Origin: Opitutaceae bacterium
GTDB taxonomy: Bacteria > Verrucomicrobiota > Verrucomicrobiia > Opitutales > Opitutaceae
NCBI GenBank assembly: GCA_014376585.1
Contig: JACMRG010000028.1
Location: 33,373-97,372, forward strand
Direction of reading: 5' to 3'
Length of the DNA: 64,000 nucleotides
Positions within the stretch are counted from its first letter, which is position 1. Each line of letters opens with the position of its first letter. Below are positions 49,217 to 58,316 of the stretch, one piece after another. A program made the position numbers and the translations under genes. The notes under the pieces were generated by a model. That model saw only the letters and a program-made list of their open reading frames with translations, did no database searches and was not told where the DNA came from.

Positions 49217-50198
49217 ATTTCCGGCCCGCCCGAATCTGCTCCGTGATCGTGATCGCCACTTCGAGCGCCGACTTGCCCAGCGCCGCGCCGACTTTCGGCT
49301 GCCGCGCCTTCGCCACGCTCTCGACAAACGACGCCAGCTCGAGTGCGAGCGGTTCGCCTTTCTCAATGGGAATTTCCTTCACCGGAATCGAGCTGACGTC
49401 GCCGGCCTTCACCAAGCCGATCTTCATCTTCAACCCGTAGGCGATGATGTCGCTCTTCTTCACGAGGTGGCCCTTCTGCTCCATGAAATTGAGCGAGAGG
49501 TAGGCGTTGTCCTGAAACACCCGGATCTCCCGCGCCTTCTTAAGGCTCATGCGGCTCGCACTGAGGTTGGCCACGCAGCCGTTTTCAAACTGGATGCGCG
49601 CGTTGGCGATGTCCTCGGTTTTTGAGAGCACGTTCACGCCCACGCTGTCGATCTTCGCGATGGGCGATTTCACGAGCGCCAGCATGATTCCGATGTCATG
49701 AATCATCAGGTCGAGCACCACGCCGACTTCGGTGCCGCGCGGCTGGTAAGGCGCGAGCCGCTCGGCCGTGATGTATTGCGGGTGGTCCACCTGTTTCTCC
49801 AAAAACGCCATCACCGGGTTGAAATGTTCGATGTGGCCCACCTGCACGAGGCAGCCGTTTTCACGCGCCGCCGTGAGGACCTGCTCGGCCTCCTCCAGCG
49901 AGGCGCAGATCGGCTTCTCGATGAGGAGATGCGTTTTCTTCGCGAGCAGCGGCAGCGCGACTTCGGCGTGGCGGTCCGTCGGCACAACCACCGAGACGGC
50001 GTCGCACGCATCGCCGAGTTCTTCGATCGTGGCGAAACGGCGACAGTTGAACTTCGCGCAAATCTCGGCGGCACGGGCGTCGTTCGGCTCGTAAATACCG
50101 GCGAGTTCGGCGCCGGGGAGCGTGGCGTAGATGCGCGCGTGGTGCTGACCGAGCGAGCCGACCCCGGCGACGCCGCACCGGATTTTGGGTTTAGCCAT
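49215..50198 (-). CDS. Gfo/Idh/MocA-family oxidoreductase in a lipid A cluster
   Basis: The 327-residue NAD(P)-dependent oxidoreductase starts MAKPKIRCGVAGVGSLGQ at ATG 50198 and has the dinucleotide fold GVAGVGSLGQHHARIY, LLIEKPICASLEEAEQ with the conserved EKP lysine, and LMIHDIGIMLAL. It lies between lolD and lpxB and overlaps the lolD stop by 8 bases (ATGGCTAA), which implies coupled expression. Position suggests a role in modifying a UDP-sugar for lipid A, for example the GnnA-type oxidation that leads to 2,3-diaminosugar lipid A, but no GnnB transaminase is nearby, so this is inference. Confidence 0.88.
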   Translation of the reverse strand: MAKPKIRCGVAGVGSLGQHHARIYATLPGAELAGIYEPNDARAAEICAKFNCRRFATIEELGDACDAVSVVVPTDRHAEVALPLLAKKTHLLIEKPICASLEEAEQVLTAARENGCLVQVGHIEHFNPVMAFLEKQVDHPQYITAERLAPYQPRGTEVGVVLDLMIHDIGIMLALVKSPIAKIDSVGVNVLSKTEDIANARIQFENGCVANLSASRMSLKKAREIRVFQDNAYLSLNFMEQKGHLVKKSDIIAYGLKMKIGLVKAGDVSSIPVKEIPIEKGEPLALELASFVESVAKARQPKVGAALGKSALEVAITITEQIRAGRK

Positions 50199-50853
50199 GG
50201 GCAAAGCTTCCGCCGCGCAAAAAGAGTTGGCGATGCGTTTTTCGCGCGTGCGCGGCGTTGTGCGTAACCAGCACCAGCGCCGTTTGCGACTCGGCGCACA
50301 GGCCGAGCAATAGTTCGATGACCGCGTCGCCTGTGGTCTCGTCCAGGTTGCCCGTGGGCTCGTCGGCGAGCAGCAGTTGCGGCGAGTTCATGAGCGCCCG
50401 CGCCACCGCGACCCGCTGGCGTTCACCGCCGGAAAGTTGCGACGACAGGTGCGTCGCCCGCTCCGTCAGACCGACTTTCGCCAGCAGCTCATCCGCCCGT
50501 GCCCGCGCCGCCGCGTCGAGCCGGCCGAGGATGCGCCGCGCCATCAGCACGTTCTCCCGCGCGTTCAATTCCGGGATGAGATAAAACGATTGAAACACGA
50601 TCCCGAGAAACGTTGCCCGCCGCTTCGTGCCCGTGTCCGCCGAGCCCGCCCAAGCGAGCGTGCCCGCGTCGGGCGCATCCAGCCCGGCGAGGAGTTGGAG
50701 CAACGTGGATTTACCCGAACCCGACTCGCCCCGGATGCTCACGCTCTCGCCCTTCGCGACGTCGAGATCGACGCCGTTCAGAACGTCCAGCCGGCGGTCG
50801 CCGCTGGCGTAGGATTTGCGCAAGCCGCGCGCGGTCAGAATGGCATCACTCAT
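50191..50853 (-). CDS. lolD: Lipoprotein-releasing ABC transporter ATPase LolD-like
   Basis: The 220-residue ATP-binding protein has Walker A GESGSGKSTLLQLL, Q-loop region FQSFYLIPELNARENVL, signature LSGGERQRVAVARALM, Walker B LLLADEPTGNLDE and VLVTHNAAHA. The MacB/LolD subfamily matches well; with the adjacent LolC/E permease it would release lipoproteins from the inner membrane for outer-membrane delivery. It overlaps the permease gene by eight bases. Confidence 0.92.
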   Translation of the reverse strand: MSDAILTARGLRKSYASGDRRLDVLNGVDLDVAKGESVSIRGESGSGKSTLLQLLAGLDAPDAGTLAWAGSADTGTKRRATFLGIVFQSFYLIPELNARENVLMARRILGRLDAAARARADELLAKVGLTERATHLSSQLSGGERQRVAVARALMNSPQLLLADEPTGNLDETTGDAVIELLLGLCAESQTALVLVTHNAAHARKTHRQLFLRGGSFAHG

Positions 50854-52081
50854 TGCGCAGGGCCTCCACCGGTTTGAGCCGCGCCGCCCGCCACGCCGGC
50901 AGCAAGCCGGCCAGCGTGGAAATCACGACCGAGCAGACGACGATCAGCACCACATCGCCCTTAGAAGTGTGCGCCGGCAGTTGGCTGAATTGATAGAAGC
51001 GCGTAAGCACCTCCTCGCTCGCCGTGAGCCGGGTAAACCCCTCCACAAGCGCGTTGCGGAAATAGAGTGTGGTGAAGCCCAGCACGAGCCCCGCCACGGT
51101 GCCCGTGGTGCCGATCAGCAGCCCTTGAAAACAAAAACACGCTGCCACCTGCCGCGGCTGTCCGCCGAGCGCGCCGAGCAGTCCGATCTCGCGCGTCTTC
51201 CGCACCACGGAAATCAGCAGCGAACTCGTCACCGAAAACGCCGCCACGATAATGATAAAGAGCAGCAGAAAAAAAATCATGTTCTTCTCGAGTTGGAGGA
51301 TAAACAAAAAATCTTGGTTGGCCTCCATCCACGAGCGCGCCGTGACCCGCGCCGCCGGTGGCAGCGCCGCGTTGATCCGCGCGGCCGCCACATCCGCGTC
51401 GAGTCCCGGGACGATCTTCACGTTGACGCCGTGGATCGCCGTGCCGAGCCCGTAGAGTTCCTGCATGAGCCGCAGCGTCACGAGCACCACCGAGCTGTCG
51501 AGTTGCTGGTGCCCGACCTCGAAAATGCCGACCACCCGCAGCTCGCGCGGCAGGTAGATTTCCTCGCTTTTGATTTTCTCCACTACCAACGGCGAAGTTA
51601 CTTCGACTTTGCTGCCGAGCCGCGCGCCGATGGAAAGCGCCAGCTTCGAACTCAGAATAATGGAATCGTCATCGAGTTCATCCAAAGAACCGGCCCGGAT
51701 AAAACGCTCCAGCGGCACGACTTTGCTGACGCGATTGACGTCGATGCCCTGCATCGCGGGAAACGCCGGTTTTCGCTCGTGCTGCAGCATCACCACGCCC
51801 TCTGCAAACGGCGTCGTCGCCACCACTCCCGGCACCGTTGCGAGCCGTGCCTGCAAACCCGCGCCATCCTCGACAAGTCCCTGCCCGCGCACCTGCACAT
51901 CCCCCTGCGTATCGACGATCATCCGCCGAATCTCGTAGCCGAACCCGCCCATCACGCTCGTCGAGATCACGAGCAACGCCACGCCCAGCGACACGCCCAG
52001 CACCGAGATCGCCGTGAAAAACGGAAACTTCCGCCCCGTCGGGAAGAGCTGTTTTAAAGCGAGGTAGAGATACCAGGGCAT
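50846..52081 (-). CDS. Lipoprotein-releasing ABC transporter permease LolC/E-like
   Basis: The 411-residue permease starts MPWYLYLALKQLFPTGRKF and has one N-terminal helix, a periplasmic MacB-like domain (about 45-250) and three C-terminal helices, with SSLLISVVRKTREIGLLGAL as the coupling region. Only one LolC/E-type gene is present, so the transporter is probably a homodimer of this protein with LolD. A degenerate repeat pair separates it from lysS. Confidence 0.92.
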   Translation of the reverse strand: MPWYLYLALKQLFPTGRKFPFFTAISVLGVSLGVALLVISTSVMGGFGYEIRRMIVDTQGDVQVRGQGLVEDGAGLQARLATVPGVVATTPFAEGVVMLQHERKPAFPAMQGIDVNRVSKVVPLERFIRAGSLDELDDDSIILSSKLALSIGARLGSKVEVTSPLVVEKIKSEEIYLPRELRVVGIFEVGHQQLDSSVVLVTLRLMQELYGLGTAIHGVNVKIVPGLDADVAAARINAALPPAARVTARSWMEANQDFLFILQLEKNMIFFLLLFIIIVAAFSVTSSLLISVVRKTREIGLLGALGGQPRQVAACFCFQGLLIGTTGTVAGLVLGFTTLYFRNALVEGFTRLTASEEVLTRFYQFSQLPAHTSKGDVVLIVVCSVVISTLAGLLPAWRAARLKPVEALRNE

Positions 52082-52083
52082 TC

Positions 52084-52185
52084 AGAGGAGTTACACAGAG
52101 TTCACCGAGGCGGCACAGAGATCACAGATCAGAAATCACTACTCCGTGACCCCCGTGCAACCTCTCCTGTCCTCCGTGTAACGAT
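52084..52185. repeat. Degraded outward-facing CTCTGTG/CTCCGTG repeat pair between lysS and lolC/E
   Basis: The left arm 52084-52130 reads (complement strand) toward the permease start; the right arm 52142-52185, with CTCCGTG units, reads toward the lysS stop. The sequence is more degraded than at 49128-49216, but the layout is the same. Confidence 0.55.
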
Positions 52186-52186
52186 T

Positions 52187-53671
52187 TTAAGCTCCCGGCC
52201 TTAACTGCGGAAACAGGATCACATCACGAATGCTCTCCGCCCCGGTGAGCAAAATGCACAACCGGTCGATCCCCACGCCCATTCCGCCCGCGGGCGGCAT
52301 CCCGTGTTCCAGTGCGAGCAGGAAGTCGTAGTCGATGTTCTGCTTTTCCTCGCCGGCCTGCGCCTCAAACATCGCGCGCTGCACGTCGGGATCGTTCTGC
52401 TCCGAATAGGCGGGCGCGACTTCCATGCCGCCGATCGTCAGCTCGAAAACGTCGATCGTCGTCGGATCATCGAGGCTGATTTTTGCCAAGGGACACAGCT
52501 CCTTGGGCAGCTTCATCACGAAGGTCGGTTGGATCAGCGTCGGCTCGATCTTCTTGGAGAAAATCTCGTTCGTGATCTCGAATTCCTCCCACGCGGGATT
52601 CACCGAGAGCCCGAGCTTCTCCACGCCCGCGATCTTCTCCGCCTTGCTGCGCGCAAACCACTCGGCATCACCCGTCGCTTCGCAAATGAGGTCCTTGTAG
52701 TTCACCTCGCGCCATTCACCGCCAAAGTCGATTTCCTGTCCGCTCGCGGCGTGCTTGATTTTGAGCGAACCATCCTCCGGCTTCACCACGTCACGGATCA
52801 GCGTCGTGAGCATATCCTTGATGAGCGTCATCATCCCGCGGTGATCACTGTAGGCTTGGTAAACCTCCAGCATCGTGAACTCCGGGTTGTGCTTCCGTGA
52901 AACGCCCTCGTTGCGGAAAATCCGCCCGATCTCGAATACGCGGTCGTAGCCGCCCACGAGCAGCCGCTTGAGCCGCAGCTCCGTCGCGATGCGCAAGAAG
53001 AAATCCACGCCGAGCGCGTTGTGGTGCGTCTTGAACGGCCGCGCCGCCGCGCCGCCCGCCGTGCTCTCCAACACCGGTGTTTCCACCTCGATGAATTGCT
53101 GCGCTTCCAAAAAACGTCGGATGTGCGACACCACGCGCGACCGCAACATGAGCCGCGCCCGCGACTCCGCGTTCACGATCAGATCGAGATAACGCTGACG
53201 ATACACCTGCTCCGCATCGCTCAGCCCGTGCCACTTTTCGGGCAGCGGCCGCAGGGCCTTCGCGACGAGCGTGCAACGCTCCACGCGCACCGTGATCTCG
53301 CCGGTCTTCGTTTTGAACAGCGTGCCCGTCGCACCGAGAATGTCGCCGAGATCGAGCTTTTTGAACGCCGCGTAAGCCTCGTCGCCGATCACGTCCCTCT
53401 TCACGTAGAGTTGGATCTGCCCCTGCTGGTCGAGGATTTTCACGAACTGACTCTTGCCCATGTCGCGGATCGTCACGAGGCGGCCCGCCACCGCGACCGA
53501 GACGACGTTGTCCTGCCCGTCCACGTGCAGCTTCATCGCGTCGCCCGAAAAATGCTTTTGTTCCACGCTCGCGCGAAACGGGTCGAAGCCCCCGGCCCGC
53601 ATCTCGGCGAGTTTGCTGCGCCGCATGGCATGCTGGTCGTGGGAAATATCAACGGGAGGGAGGTCGCTCAT
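52187..53671 (-). CDS. lysS: Lysyl-tRNA synthetase, class II
   Basis: The 494-residue enzyme has the N-terminal OB-fold anticodon-binding domain (about 55-160, with KSQFVKILDQQGQIQLYVK) and the class II catalytic domain: motif 1 region FIEVETPVL, motif 2 FEIGRIFRNEGVSRKHNPEF and motif 3 GMGVGIDRLCILLTG. It charges tRNA-Lys with lysine. It is the first gene of the cluster lysS-lolC/E-lolD-oxidoreductase-lpxB, all on the minus strand. Confidence 0.97.
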   Translation of the reverse strand: MSDLPPVDISHDQHAMRRSKLAEMRAGGFDPFRASVEQKHFSGDAMKLHVDGQDNVVSVAVAGRLVTIRDMGKSQFVKILDQQGQIQLYVKRDVIGDEAYAAFKKLDLGDILGATGTLFKTKTGEITVRVERCTLVAKALRPLPEKWHGLSDAEQVYRQRYLDLIVNAESRARLMLRSRVVSHIRRFLEAQQFIEVETPVLESTAGGAAARPFKTHHNALGVDFFLRIATELRLKRLLVGGYDRVFEIGRIFRNEGVSRKHNPEFTMLEVYQAYSDHRGMMTLIKDMLTTLIRDVVKPEDGSLKIKHAASGQEIDFGGEWREVNYKDLICEATGDAEWFARSKAEKIAGVEKLGLSVNPAWEEFEITNEIFSKKIEPTLIQPTFVMKLPKELCPLAKISLDDPTTIDVFELTIGGMEVAPAYSEQNDPDVQRAMFEAQAGEEKQNIDYDFLLALEHGMPPAGGMGVGIDRLCILLTGAESIRDVILFPQLRPGA

Positions 53672-53732
53672 AAAAGAAACACCAAGCCACGCCGCCCGCA
53701 GCGGCGCAAACGGAAATTCGGGCCGCGAGTAG

Positions 53733-53750
53733 GGCGGACTTTAATCCGCC
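53733..53750 (+). repeat. GGCGGACTTTAATCCGCC hairpin
   Basis: A perfect six-base stem (GGCGGA with TCCGCC) with an AT-rich loop and four T residues lies in the divergent gap between lysS and the Tat oxidoreductase gene. It resembles a terminator but has no gene upstream on its strand, so a small dispersed repeat is more likely. Confidence 0.4.
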
Positions 53751-53864
53751 TTTTCAAGCGCGGCGGCCAAACTGAAGTCTACCCAACCTCGGAAGCGTTC
53801 TCCGTTTTAAATCTCCCACCATTTTACGCTTTCCGTCCGTCCACGCGCTTTCGACACTGCTGCT

Positions 53865-55196
53865 GTGAAACCCCTCAACCGCCGCCAGTTTCTCGGCGCG
53901 GCCGCGCTCAGCGCCGCCGCCCTCTCCGCCCTCCGCAGCCGTGCCGCCGAAGCCACCGCTACCCCCGCGCCCGCTCCGACGTCCGGTCCCGCTACCGCCG
54001 CACCGCGACCGGTGAAGCTCGGCCTCATCGGCTGCGGCTGGTGGGGCATGGTCAACGTGAAGGCCGCCTACAAAGCCGGCGGCGCCCAGGTCATTGCGCT
54101 CTGCGATATCGACAGCGACCACCTCGCCGCGACCGCCGCCGAAATCGAAAAACTCCAGGGCTCGCGCCCCCTCACGTTCAAACTTTACGCCGACCTCCTC
54201 GCCACCCCCGGCCTCGAAGCCGTCATCATCGCCACCCCGCCGCACTGGCACGCGTTGCAGTTCATCGCCGCCGTGAATCGCGGGATCGACGTCTATTGCG
54301 AAAAACCCCTCGCCTACGATATCCGCGAGGGCCGCGCGATGGTCGACGCCGCCGCGAAGAGCCGTAGCATCGTGCAGATCGGTTTCCAGCGCCGCCAGAG
54401 CGCCACCTTCCAAGCCGTCCGCCAGTTCATCGCCGCCGGCAACCTCGGCCGCATCGTCAACGTCGATGCGCAGATCAACTTCACCGCCGGCACCGCCAAC
54501 CCCGCGCCCGTCACACCACCGCCCTCGCTCGATTGGGATATGTGGTGCGGCCCCGGCCCGCTCGTTCCCTACAGCCTGCAGGTCGGTCATAAAAACTGGC
54601 GCCTCGAAAAAACCGTCGGCCAGGGCCACCTCTTCGATTGGGGCATCCACTTGATCGACGCCACGCGCTTCATCCTCGACGAGACCGCTCCCCGCGCGAT
54701 TACCGCCACGGGCAGTCTCAACCAGCTCCGGGGCAAAATCACCACGCCCGACACGCTCACCGCGCAGTTCGAGTTCGCCCGCTGCCCCGTCACCTGGCGC
54801 CACCGCCTCTGGGGCTCGGCCGAACTCACGCCCGAATTCAACAACGGGATCTTTTTCTACGGTGAAAAAGGCACGGTCTTCGCCTCCGATAATAAGTGGA
54901 CCTTTCTGCCCAACACCAAAGGCGCCGAGCGCCAGGTCAACGACACCAAGTCCGATCTTAGCACCCTCCACCTCGCCGAGTTCCTCGACTGCGTGCGCCA
55001 GCACAAACCCGCCAGCGGTGCCATCGCCGACGCCCACCTTTCCACCTCCGTTGTGAAACTCGCGATGATCGCCTACGAGACCGGCGCCCGCCTCGCCTGG
55101 GATGCCAAATCCGAGCAGATCACGAATTCCCCCGAAGCCGCCAAACTGCTAAAGCGCGACTATCGCGCCCCGTGGAAACATCCCTACGTCGCCTGA
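53865..55196 (+). CDS. Tat-exported Gfo/Idh/MocA-family oxidoreductase
   Basis: The 443-residue product starts at GTG 53865 with a twin-arginine signal (KPLNRRQFLGAAALSAAALS), followed by the NAD(P)-binding domain KLGLIGCGWWGMVNVKAA, VIIATPPHWHALQ and VYCEKPLAYDIREGRAMV, and a C-terminal domain with FDWGIHLIDATRF. The EKP motif and the histidine in WGIHLID are typical of the family. Tat export with a bound cofactor is common in Verrucomicrobiota sugar oxidoreductases. The substrate is unknown. Confidence 0.9.
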   Translation: MKPLNRRQFLGAAALSAAALSALRSRAAEATATPAPAPTSGPATAAPRPVKLGLIGCGWWGMVNVKAAYKAGGAQVIALCDIDSDHLAATAAEIEKLQGSRPLTFKLYADLLATPGLEAVIIATPPHWHALQFIAAVNRGIDVYCEKPLAYDIREGRAMVDAAAKSRSIVQIGFQRRQSATFQAVRQFIAAGNLGRIVNVDAQINFTAGTANPAPVTPPPSLDWDMWCGPGPLVPYSLQVGHKNWRLEKTVGQGHLFDWGIHLIDATRFILDETAPRAITATGSLNQLRGKITTPDTLTAQFEFARCPVTWRHRLWGSAELTPEFNNGIFFYGEKGTVFASDNKWTFLPNTKGAERQVNDTKSDLSTLHLAEFLDCVRQHKPASGAIADAHLSTSVVKLAMIAYETGARLAWDAKSEQITNSPEAAKLLKRDYRAPWKHPYVA

Positions 55197-55255
55197 AGGT
55201 GGGGCCGCATCTCCGCCAGCGGCCAGGGTTCCGATCCCCGGCTCCCCTAGATAAC

Positions 55256-55280
55256 GAGGCCGACTCGGAGAGCCGGCCTC
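55256..55280. terminator. Hairpin between convergent genes, possible bidirectional terminator
   Basis: GAGGCCG at 55256-55262 pairs with CGGCCTC at 55274-55280, and the stem continues after one mismatch. It lies midway between the ends of two convergent genes. No T tract follows on either strand. Confidence 0.4.
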
Positions 55281-55319
55281 ACCTCATTCCATCCCGCCGC
55301 GCGACGCGCGCCCGCTCCC

Positions 55320-56315
55320 TCACTTCGCCGCATCCCGCCAGATCCACCGCAGGATGTCCGGCAAGATCGCTCCGCCCTGAGCATCCGAGTGCGCCCCGTC
55401 GCCCCACACGTGATCCACGTCGTAGCGCGCACCCGCGTCCTTCCGCTTGTCCGCCGCCTCGTTCGCATACGTTAGCGCCGAGAACATCTGCTGGTTCGCG
55501 AGGAACCAGTTGCCGTGCTCGTTACTCAGATCCCCCGAGCCGTCCTGTAGAAAAATCCGGAGCGGCTTGATCGGATTTTTCCGGATCAAGGTCGGATACA
55601 TTTCTCCGCCCGAAACCGCCGGCTGCCCGTCGCGCGCCGGCCGGTAACCGATCGAGGTGTAGCTGCCGATCATGCTGATCACGTTGCGAAACTGGTCTGG
55701 CCGCTGCCAAGCCACCGTGAAGGCGCAGATCGCCCCGCTGCTCGTGCCGCCGATGGCCCGCAACGCCGGATCATCCGAGAGCCGGTATTTCTTGCCCACC
55801 TCGGGCAGCATCTCCTCGACGAGAAACCGCGTGTAAGCATCGCTCAACGCGTCGTATTCCTGCGCGCGGTTGTTGGGAGTCTTCATCGCGAGGTCGTCGG
55901 GGTAATTCTCGCCGCGATTTCCCGGCGTGATGAAAATACCAATGGTCACCGGAATCTCCTTTTTGTGGATGAGATTCTCCAACACCTGCGGCAGGCGCAG
56001 TTGCCCCTTCGGATTCGTCGCGCGCTGCCCGTCTTGAAACACGAGCACCGCCGCCGGTTTCTCGCCTGTGTATTGGGCAGGCACAAACACCCAATACTGC
56101 CGCACCGTCCCCGCGAGGATCGCGCTGCGAAACGCAAACGGTCCCTCCAATTTTCCCGCGGGCACCCCCGCCTGCGGCTGAGAATCCGGCCCGGGCGGAT
56201 AGTCTCCGGGCTTGCGCGCGGCCGTCGTCGCGGATGCGGGCGGCGTCTCGGCCGCGATCATGGCGGATGCGCCCAGCAGGAGCGCGAGAATCAGTCGGGG
56301 GTGGGGATTCGTCAT
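55320..56315 (-). CDS. Secreted esterase of the enterochelin esterase-like alpha/beta-hydrolase family
   Basis: The 331-residue product has a signal peptide (about 1-22) and an esterase D/Fes-like alpha/beta-hydrolase domain. YWVFVPAQYTGEKPAAVLVF opens the domain, NRAQEYDALSDAYTRFLVEEMLPEV precedes the nucleophile elbow GGTSSGAICAF, and the catalytic histidine is probably in VWGDGAHSDAQGG. Such enzymes cleave feruloyl or acetyl esters on plant polysaccharides or esters of siderophores; the surrounding carbohydrate genes favour the former. Confidence 0.85.
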   Translation of the reverse strand: MTNPHPRLILALLLGASAMIAAETPPASATTAARKPGDYPPGPDSQPQAGVPAGKLEGPFAFRSAILAGTVRQYWVFVPAQYTGEKPAAVLVFQDGQRATNPKGQLRLPQVLENLIHKKEIPVTIGIFITPGNRGENYPDDLAMKTPNNRAQEYDALSDAYTRFLVEEMLPEVGKKYRLSDDPALRAIGGTSSGAICAFTVAWQRPDQFRNVISMIGSYTSIGYRPARDGQPAVSGGEMYPTLIRKNPIKPLRIFLQDGSGDLSNEHGNWFLANQQMFSALTYANEAADKRKDAGARYDVDHVWGDGAHSDAQGGAILPDILRWIWRDAAK

Positions 56316-56409
56316 TTGATTTCGGGGTGGGGTTAAAATTTCAGTCCTCGGCGGACCAAACGCTTAACTCCCAGCCTAAGCCTAAACAGGCGCGAAGCGA
56401 GTTCCACGT

Positions 56410-56617
56410 GTAGCGGAACGTGTGAGCGTTTCGAGCGAGATCAGGCCGAATTTTTTGCCGCAAAAAACACAAAGCGGCAGGCACTCTGGTTGAACCTACA
56501 TTGCGCCTGTGGCGCACGGGAGATACGGCCGAAGCCGAGAGAAATTTTTGTGCTTTTGTGGCAAAAAATCCGGAAGACCGCGGTTCAGCCGGACGAAACG
56601 CTCACGCGTTCCGTTAC
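56410..56617. repeat. Long composite inverted repeat with TTTGTG units
   Basis: The outer arms 56410-56433 and 56594-56617 match at 22 of 24 bases as reverse complements. The inner arms, about 56446-56475 and 56541-56573, are also complementary and hold TTTTGTG-type units read outward. About 65 unpaired bases remain in the centre. The element would form a cruciform or a long RNA hairpin. Confidence 0.75.
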
Positions 56618-56656
56618 GGGCAACGCCTCTTTTTCCCCGCGCTCCCGGCTTCGCGC

Positions 56657-56677
56657 TCTCAGCTCTCGGCTCTGGGC
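56657..56677 (+). repeat. TCTCARC heptamer repeat at the 3' end of pnp
   Basis: Three units (TCTCAGC, TCTCGGC, TCTGGGC) end 4 bases before the pnp stop codon position and read toward that gene. Confidence 0.65.
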
Positions 56678-56681
56678 CGCC

Positions 56682-57527
56682 TTACTCCGCCAGCAGCGGC
56701 ACCGCGGCCATCACCAGCCGCTCGAAATCCGCCGCACCCTTTGACGCGTTTTCCAGCGTGTGCGCGTGCGATAAATTTTCTTCGGAAAGCCCCGCGCCCA
56801 TGTTGGTGATGCACGACACGCCGACGACTTTCAGCCCACCGTGTCGCGCGATCAGACACTCCGGCACGCTCGACATCCCCACGGCGTCCGCGCCCCAGGT
56901 CTGCGCCATCCGGATCTCCGCCGGCGTCTCAAACGAAGGCCCGCGAAACGCCATGTAAACCCCGCTGTGCAGCGGAACACCCGCCGCATCCGCCGCCGCC
57001 CGCACCTTCGCCGACAGCGCCCGATCCCACGCGTCGCTCATCCCGAAAAACCGCGGCCCAAAGGTCTCATCATTCGCGCCCGTGAGCGGGTTCAGCCCGA
57101 GAAAATTGATATGGTCCGTGATCAACATCAGCTGACTCACCCCGATGTTCGCCCGCAGGCTGCCCGCCGCATTCGACAAAAACAGCGTCTCCACGCCCAC
57201 TGCCCGCAGCGTCCTCACCATCGTCTTCAACGGATACGGATCATCCGTCTCATAAAAATGCTTCCGCCCCTTCAGCACGATCACCGGCACGCCATTTAAC
57301 AATCCCGCGACCAGCGCCCCCGCGTGCCCCTGCACCGTCAGCACCGGAAACCCCGGCAGCTCCGCATACGGCACCGTCACCGCCTGTTCGATCCGGTCCG
57401 CGAGCCCGCCCAGCCCCGAACCCAGCACGATCGCGATCTTTGGCGCGCGCCCCGCCAGCGACTTCGTCACGACGGCACCCGAGCGTTTCACGTTTTCCAC
57501 ATGGAGTTGCTGCAAGGTCATACTCAT
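56682..57527 (-). CDS. Purine nucleoside phosphorylase (trimeric type)
   Basis: From ATG 57527 the product is 281 residues and matches the trimeric PNP family (PunA/DeoD2-like): IAIVLGSGLGGLADRIEQ, VLKGRKHFYE, LFLSNAAGSLRANIG, HINFLGLNPLTG, FRGPSFETPAEIRM and GMSSVPECLIARHGGL. The enzyme phosphorolyses inosine and guanosine for purine salvage. The frame is open upstream over the divergent lipB gene, but the conserved start is here. A second ATG 6 bases downstream is possible. Confidence 0.94.
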   Translation of the reverse strand: MSMTLQQLHVENVKRSGAVVTKSLAGRAPKIAIVLGSGLGGLADRIEQAVTVPYAELPGFPVLTVQGHAGALVAGLLNGVPVIVLKGRKHFYETDDPYPLKTMVRTLRAVGVETLFLSNAAGSLRANIGVSQLMLITDHINFLGLNPLTGANDETFGPRFFGMSDAWDRALSAKVRAAADAAGVPLHSGVYMAFRGPSFETPAEIRMAQTWGADAVGMSSVPECLIARHGGLKVVGVSCITNMGAGLSEENLSHAHTLENASKGAADFERLVMAAVPLLAE

Positions 57528-57608
57528 GCGCCCACCGCTAGCCGAACCCCTCCCGTCTGTAACGCCCGGAGTTGCGCCGCCCGCAAAAATGCGCGAACTA
57601 CCCCGTCC

Positions 57609-58316
57609 ATGCCTGCGCGCGCCCTCTTCCCGCCACCCGCCCCCGCCCGCGTGGACGTCCTCGACTGGGGTCGCACCCGTTACCAGCCCGCCCGCCTCGC
57701 GCAAGAAGCCCTCGTCGCGCAACACCTCGCCGGCGAGATCGGCGACACCCTCGTGTTCACCGAGCACGAACCCGTCTTCACCGTGGGCCTCCGCGCCGGC
57801 GCCGAGCAACACCTTGTCTGGGATGCCACCCGCCTCGCCGCCGAGGGCGTCGAAGTCGTCAAAACCAACCGCGGCGGCGACATCACTTATCATGGCCCCG
57901 GCCAACTCGTCGGCTACCCCATCGTCTCGCTCGCCGCGCACAAAGATCTCCACGCCTACCTCCCCTTTCTCGAACAGGTTTTGATCAACAGCGTCGGCTC
58001 CCTCGGCCTTGCCGCCTCGCGCCGCCCCGGCCTCACCGGCATCTGGCTCGGCCCGCGCAAGATCGCCGCCCTCGGCGTCGCCGTCCGCCGCTGGGTCACC
58101 TACCACGGCTTCGCGCTCAACGTAAACGCCCACCTCCCCCACTTCGCCGGCATCGTCCCCTGCGGCATCGCCGCCACCGACGGCACCGTCACCTCCCTCC
58201 ACACCGAACTCGGCCACGAGCTTGACCTCGTCGAAGTCAAAGCCCTCATCGCCCGCGAATTCTGGACGCTACTGCCGAAGTTTTTGACCGCGGATAACAC
58301 AGATGTTTACGGATAA
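57609..58316 (+). CDS. lipB: Lipoyl(octanoyl) transferase
   Basis: From ATG 57609 the product is 235 residues. It has FTEHEPVFTVGLRAGAEQHL, the family signature NRGGDITYHGPGQLVGYPI, the catalytic lysine in GPRKIAALGVAVRRWVTYHG and the catalytic cysteine in IVPCGIAA. LipB moves octanoate from acyl carrier protein to lipoyl domains. The final residues (LTADNTDVYG) and the TAA stop come from an ATCCGTG-type repeat in reverse orientation, so the natural C-terminus was probably a few residues different. It is followed by lipA. Confidence 0.95.
   Translation: MPARALFPPPAPARVDVLDWGRTRYQPARLAQEALVAQHLAGEIGDTLVFTEHEPVFTVGLRAGAEQHLVWDATRLAAEGVEVVKTNRGGDITYHGPGQLVGYPIVSLAAHKDLHAYLPFLEQVLINSVGSLGLAASRRPGLTGIWLGPRKIAALGVAVRRWVTYHGFALNVNAHLPHFAGIVPCGIAATDGTVTSLHTELGHELDLVEVKALIAREFWTLLPKFLTADNTDVYG

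Larger units (their letters stand above)
56316..56681. other. 366-base gap filled by a long imperfect inverted repeat and a heptamer repeat
   Basis: This gap lies between the esterase start and the pnp stop, both on the minus strand. It holds the composite inverted repeat at 56410-56617 and the heptamer array at 56657-56677. Short open frames cross it, but none looks like a gene. Confidence 0.7.
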
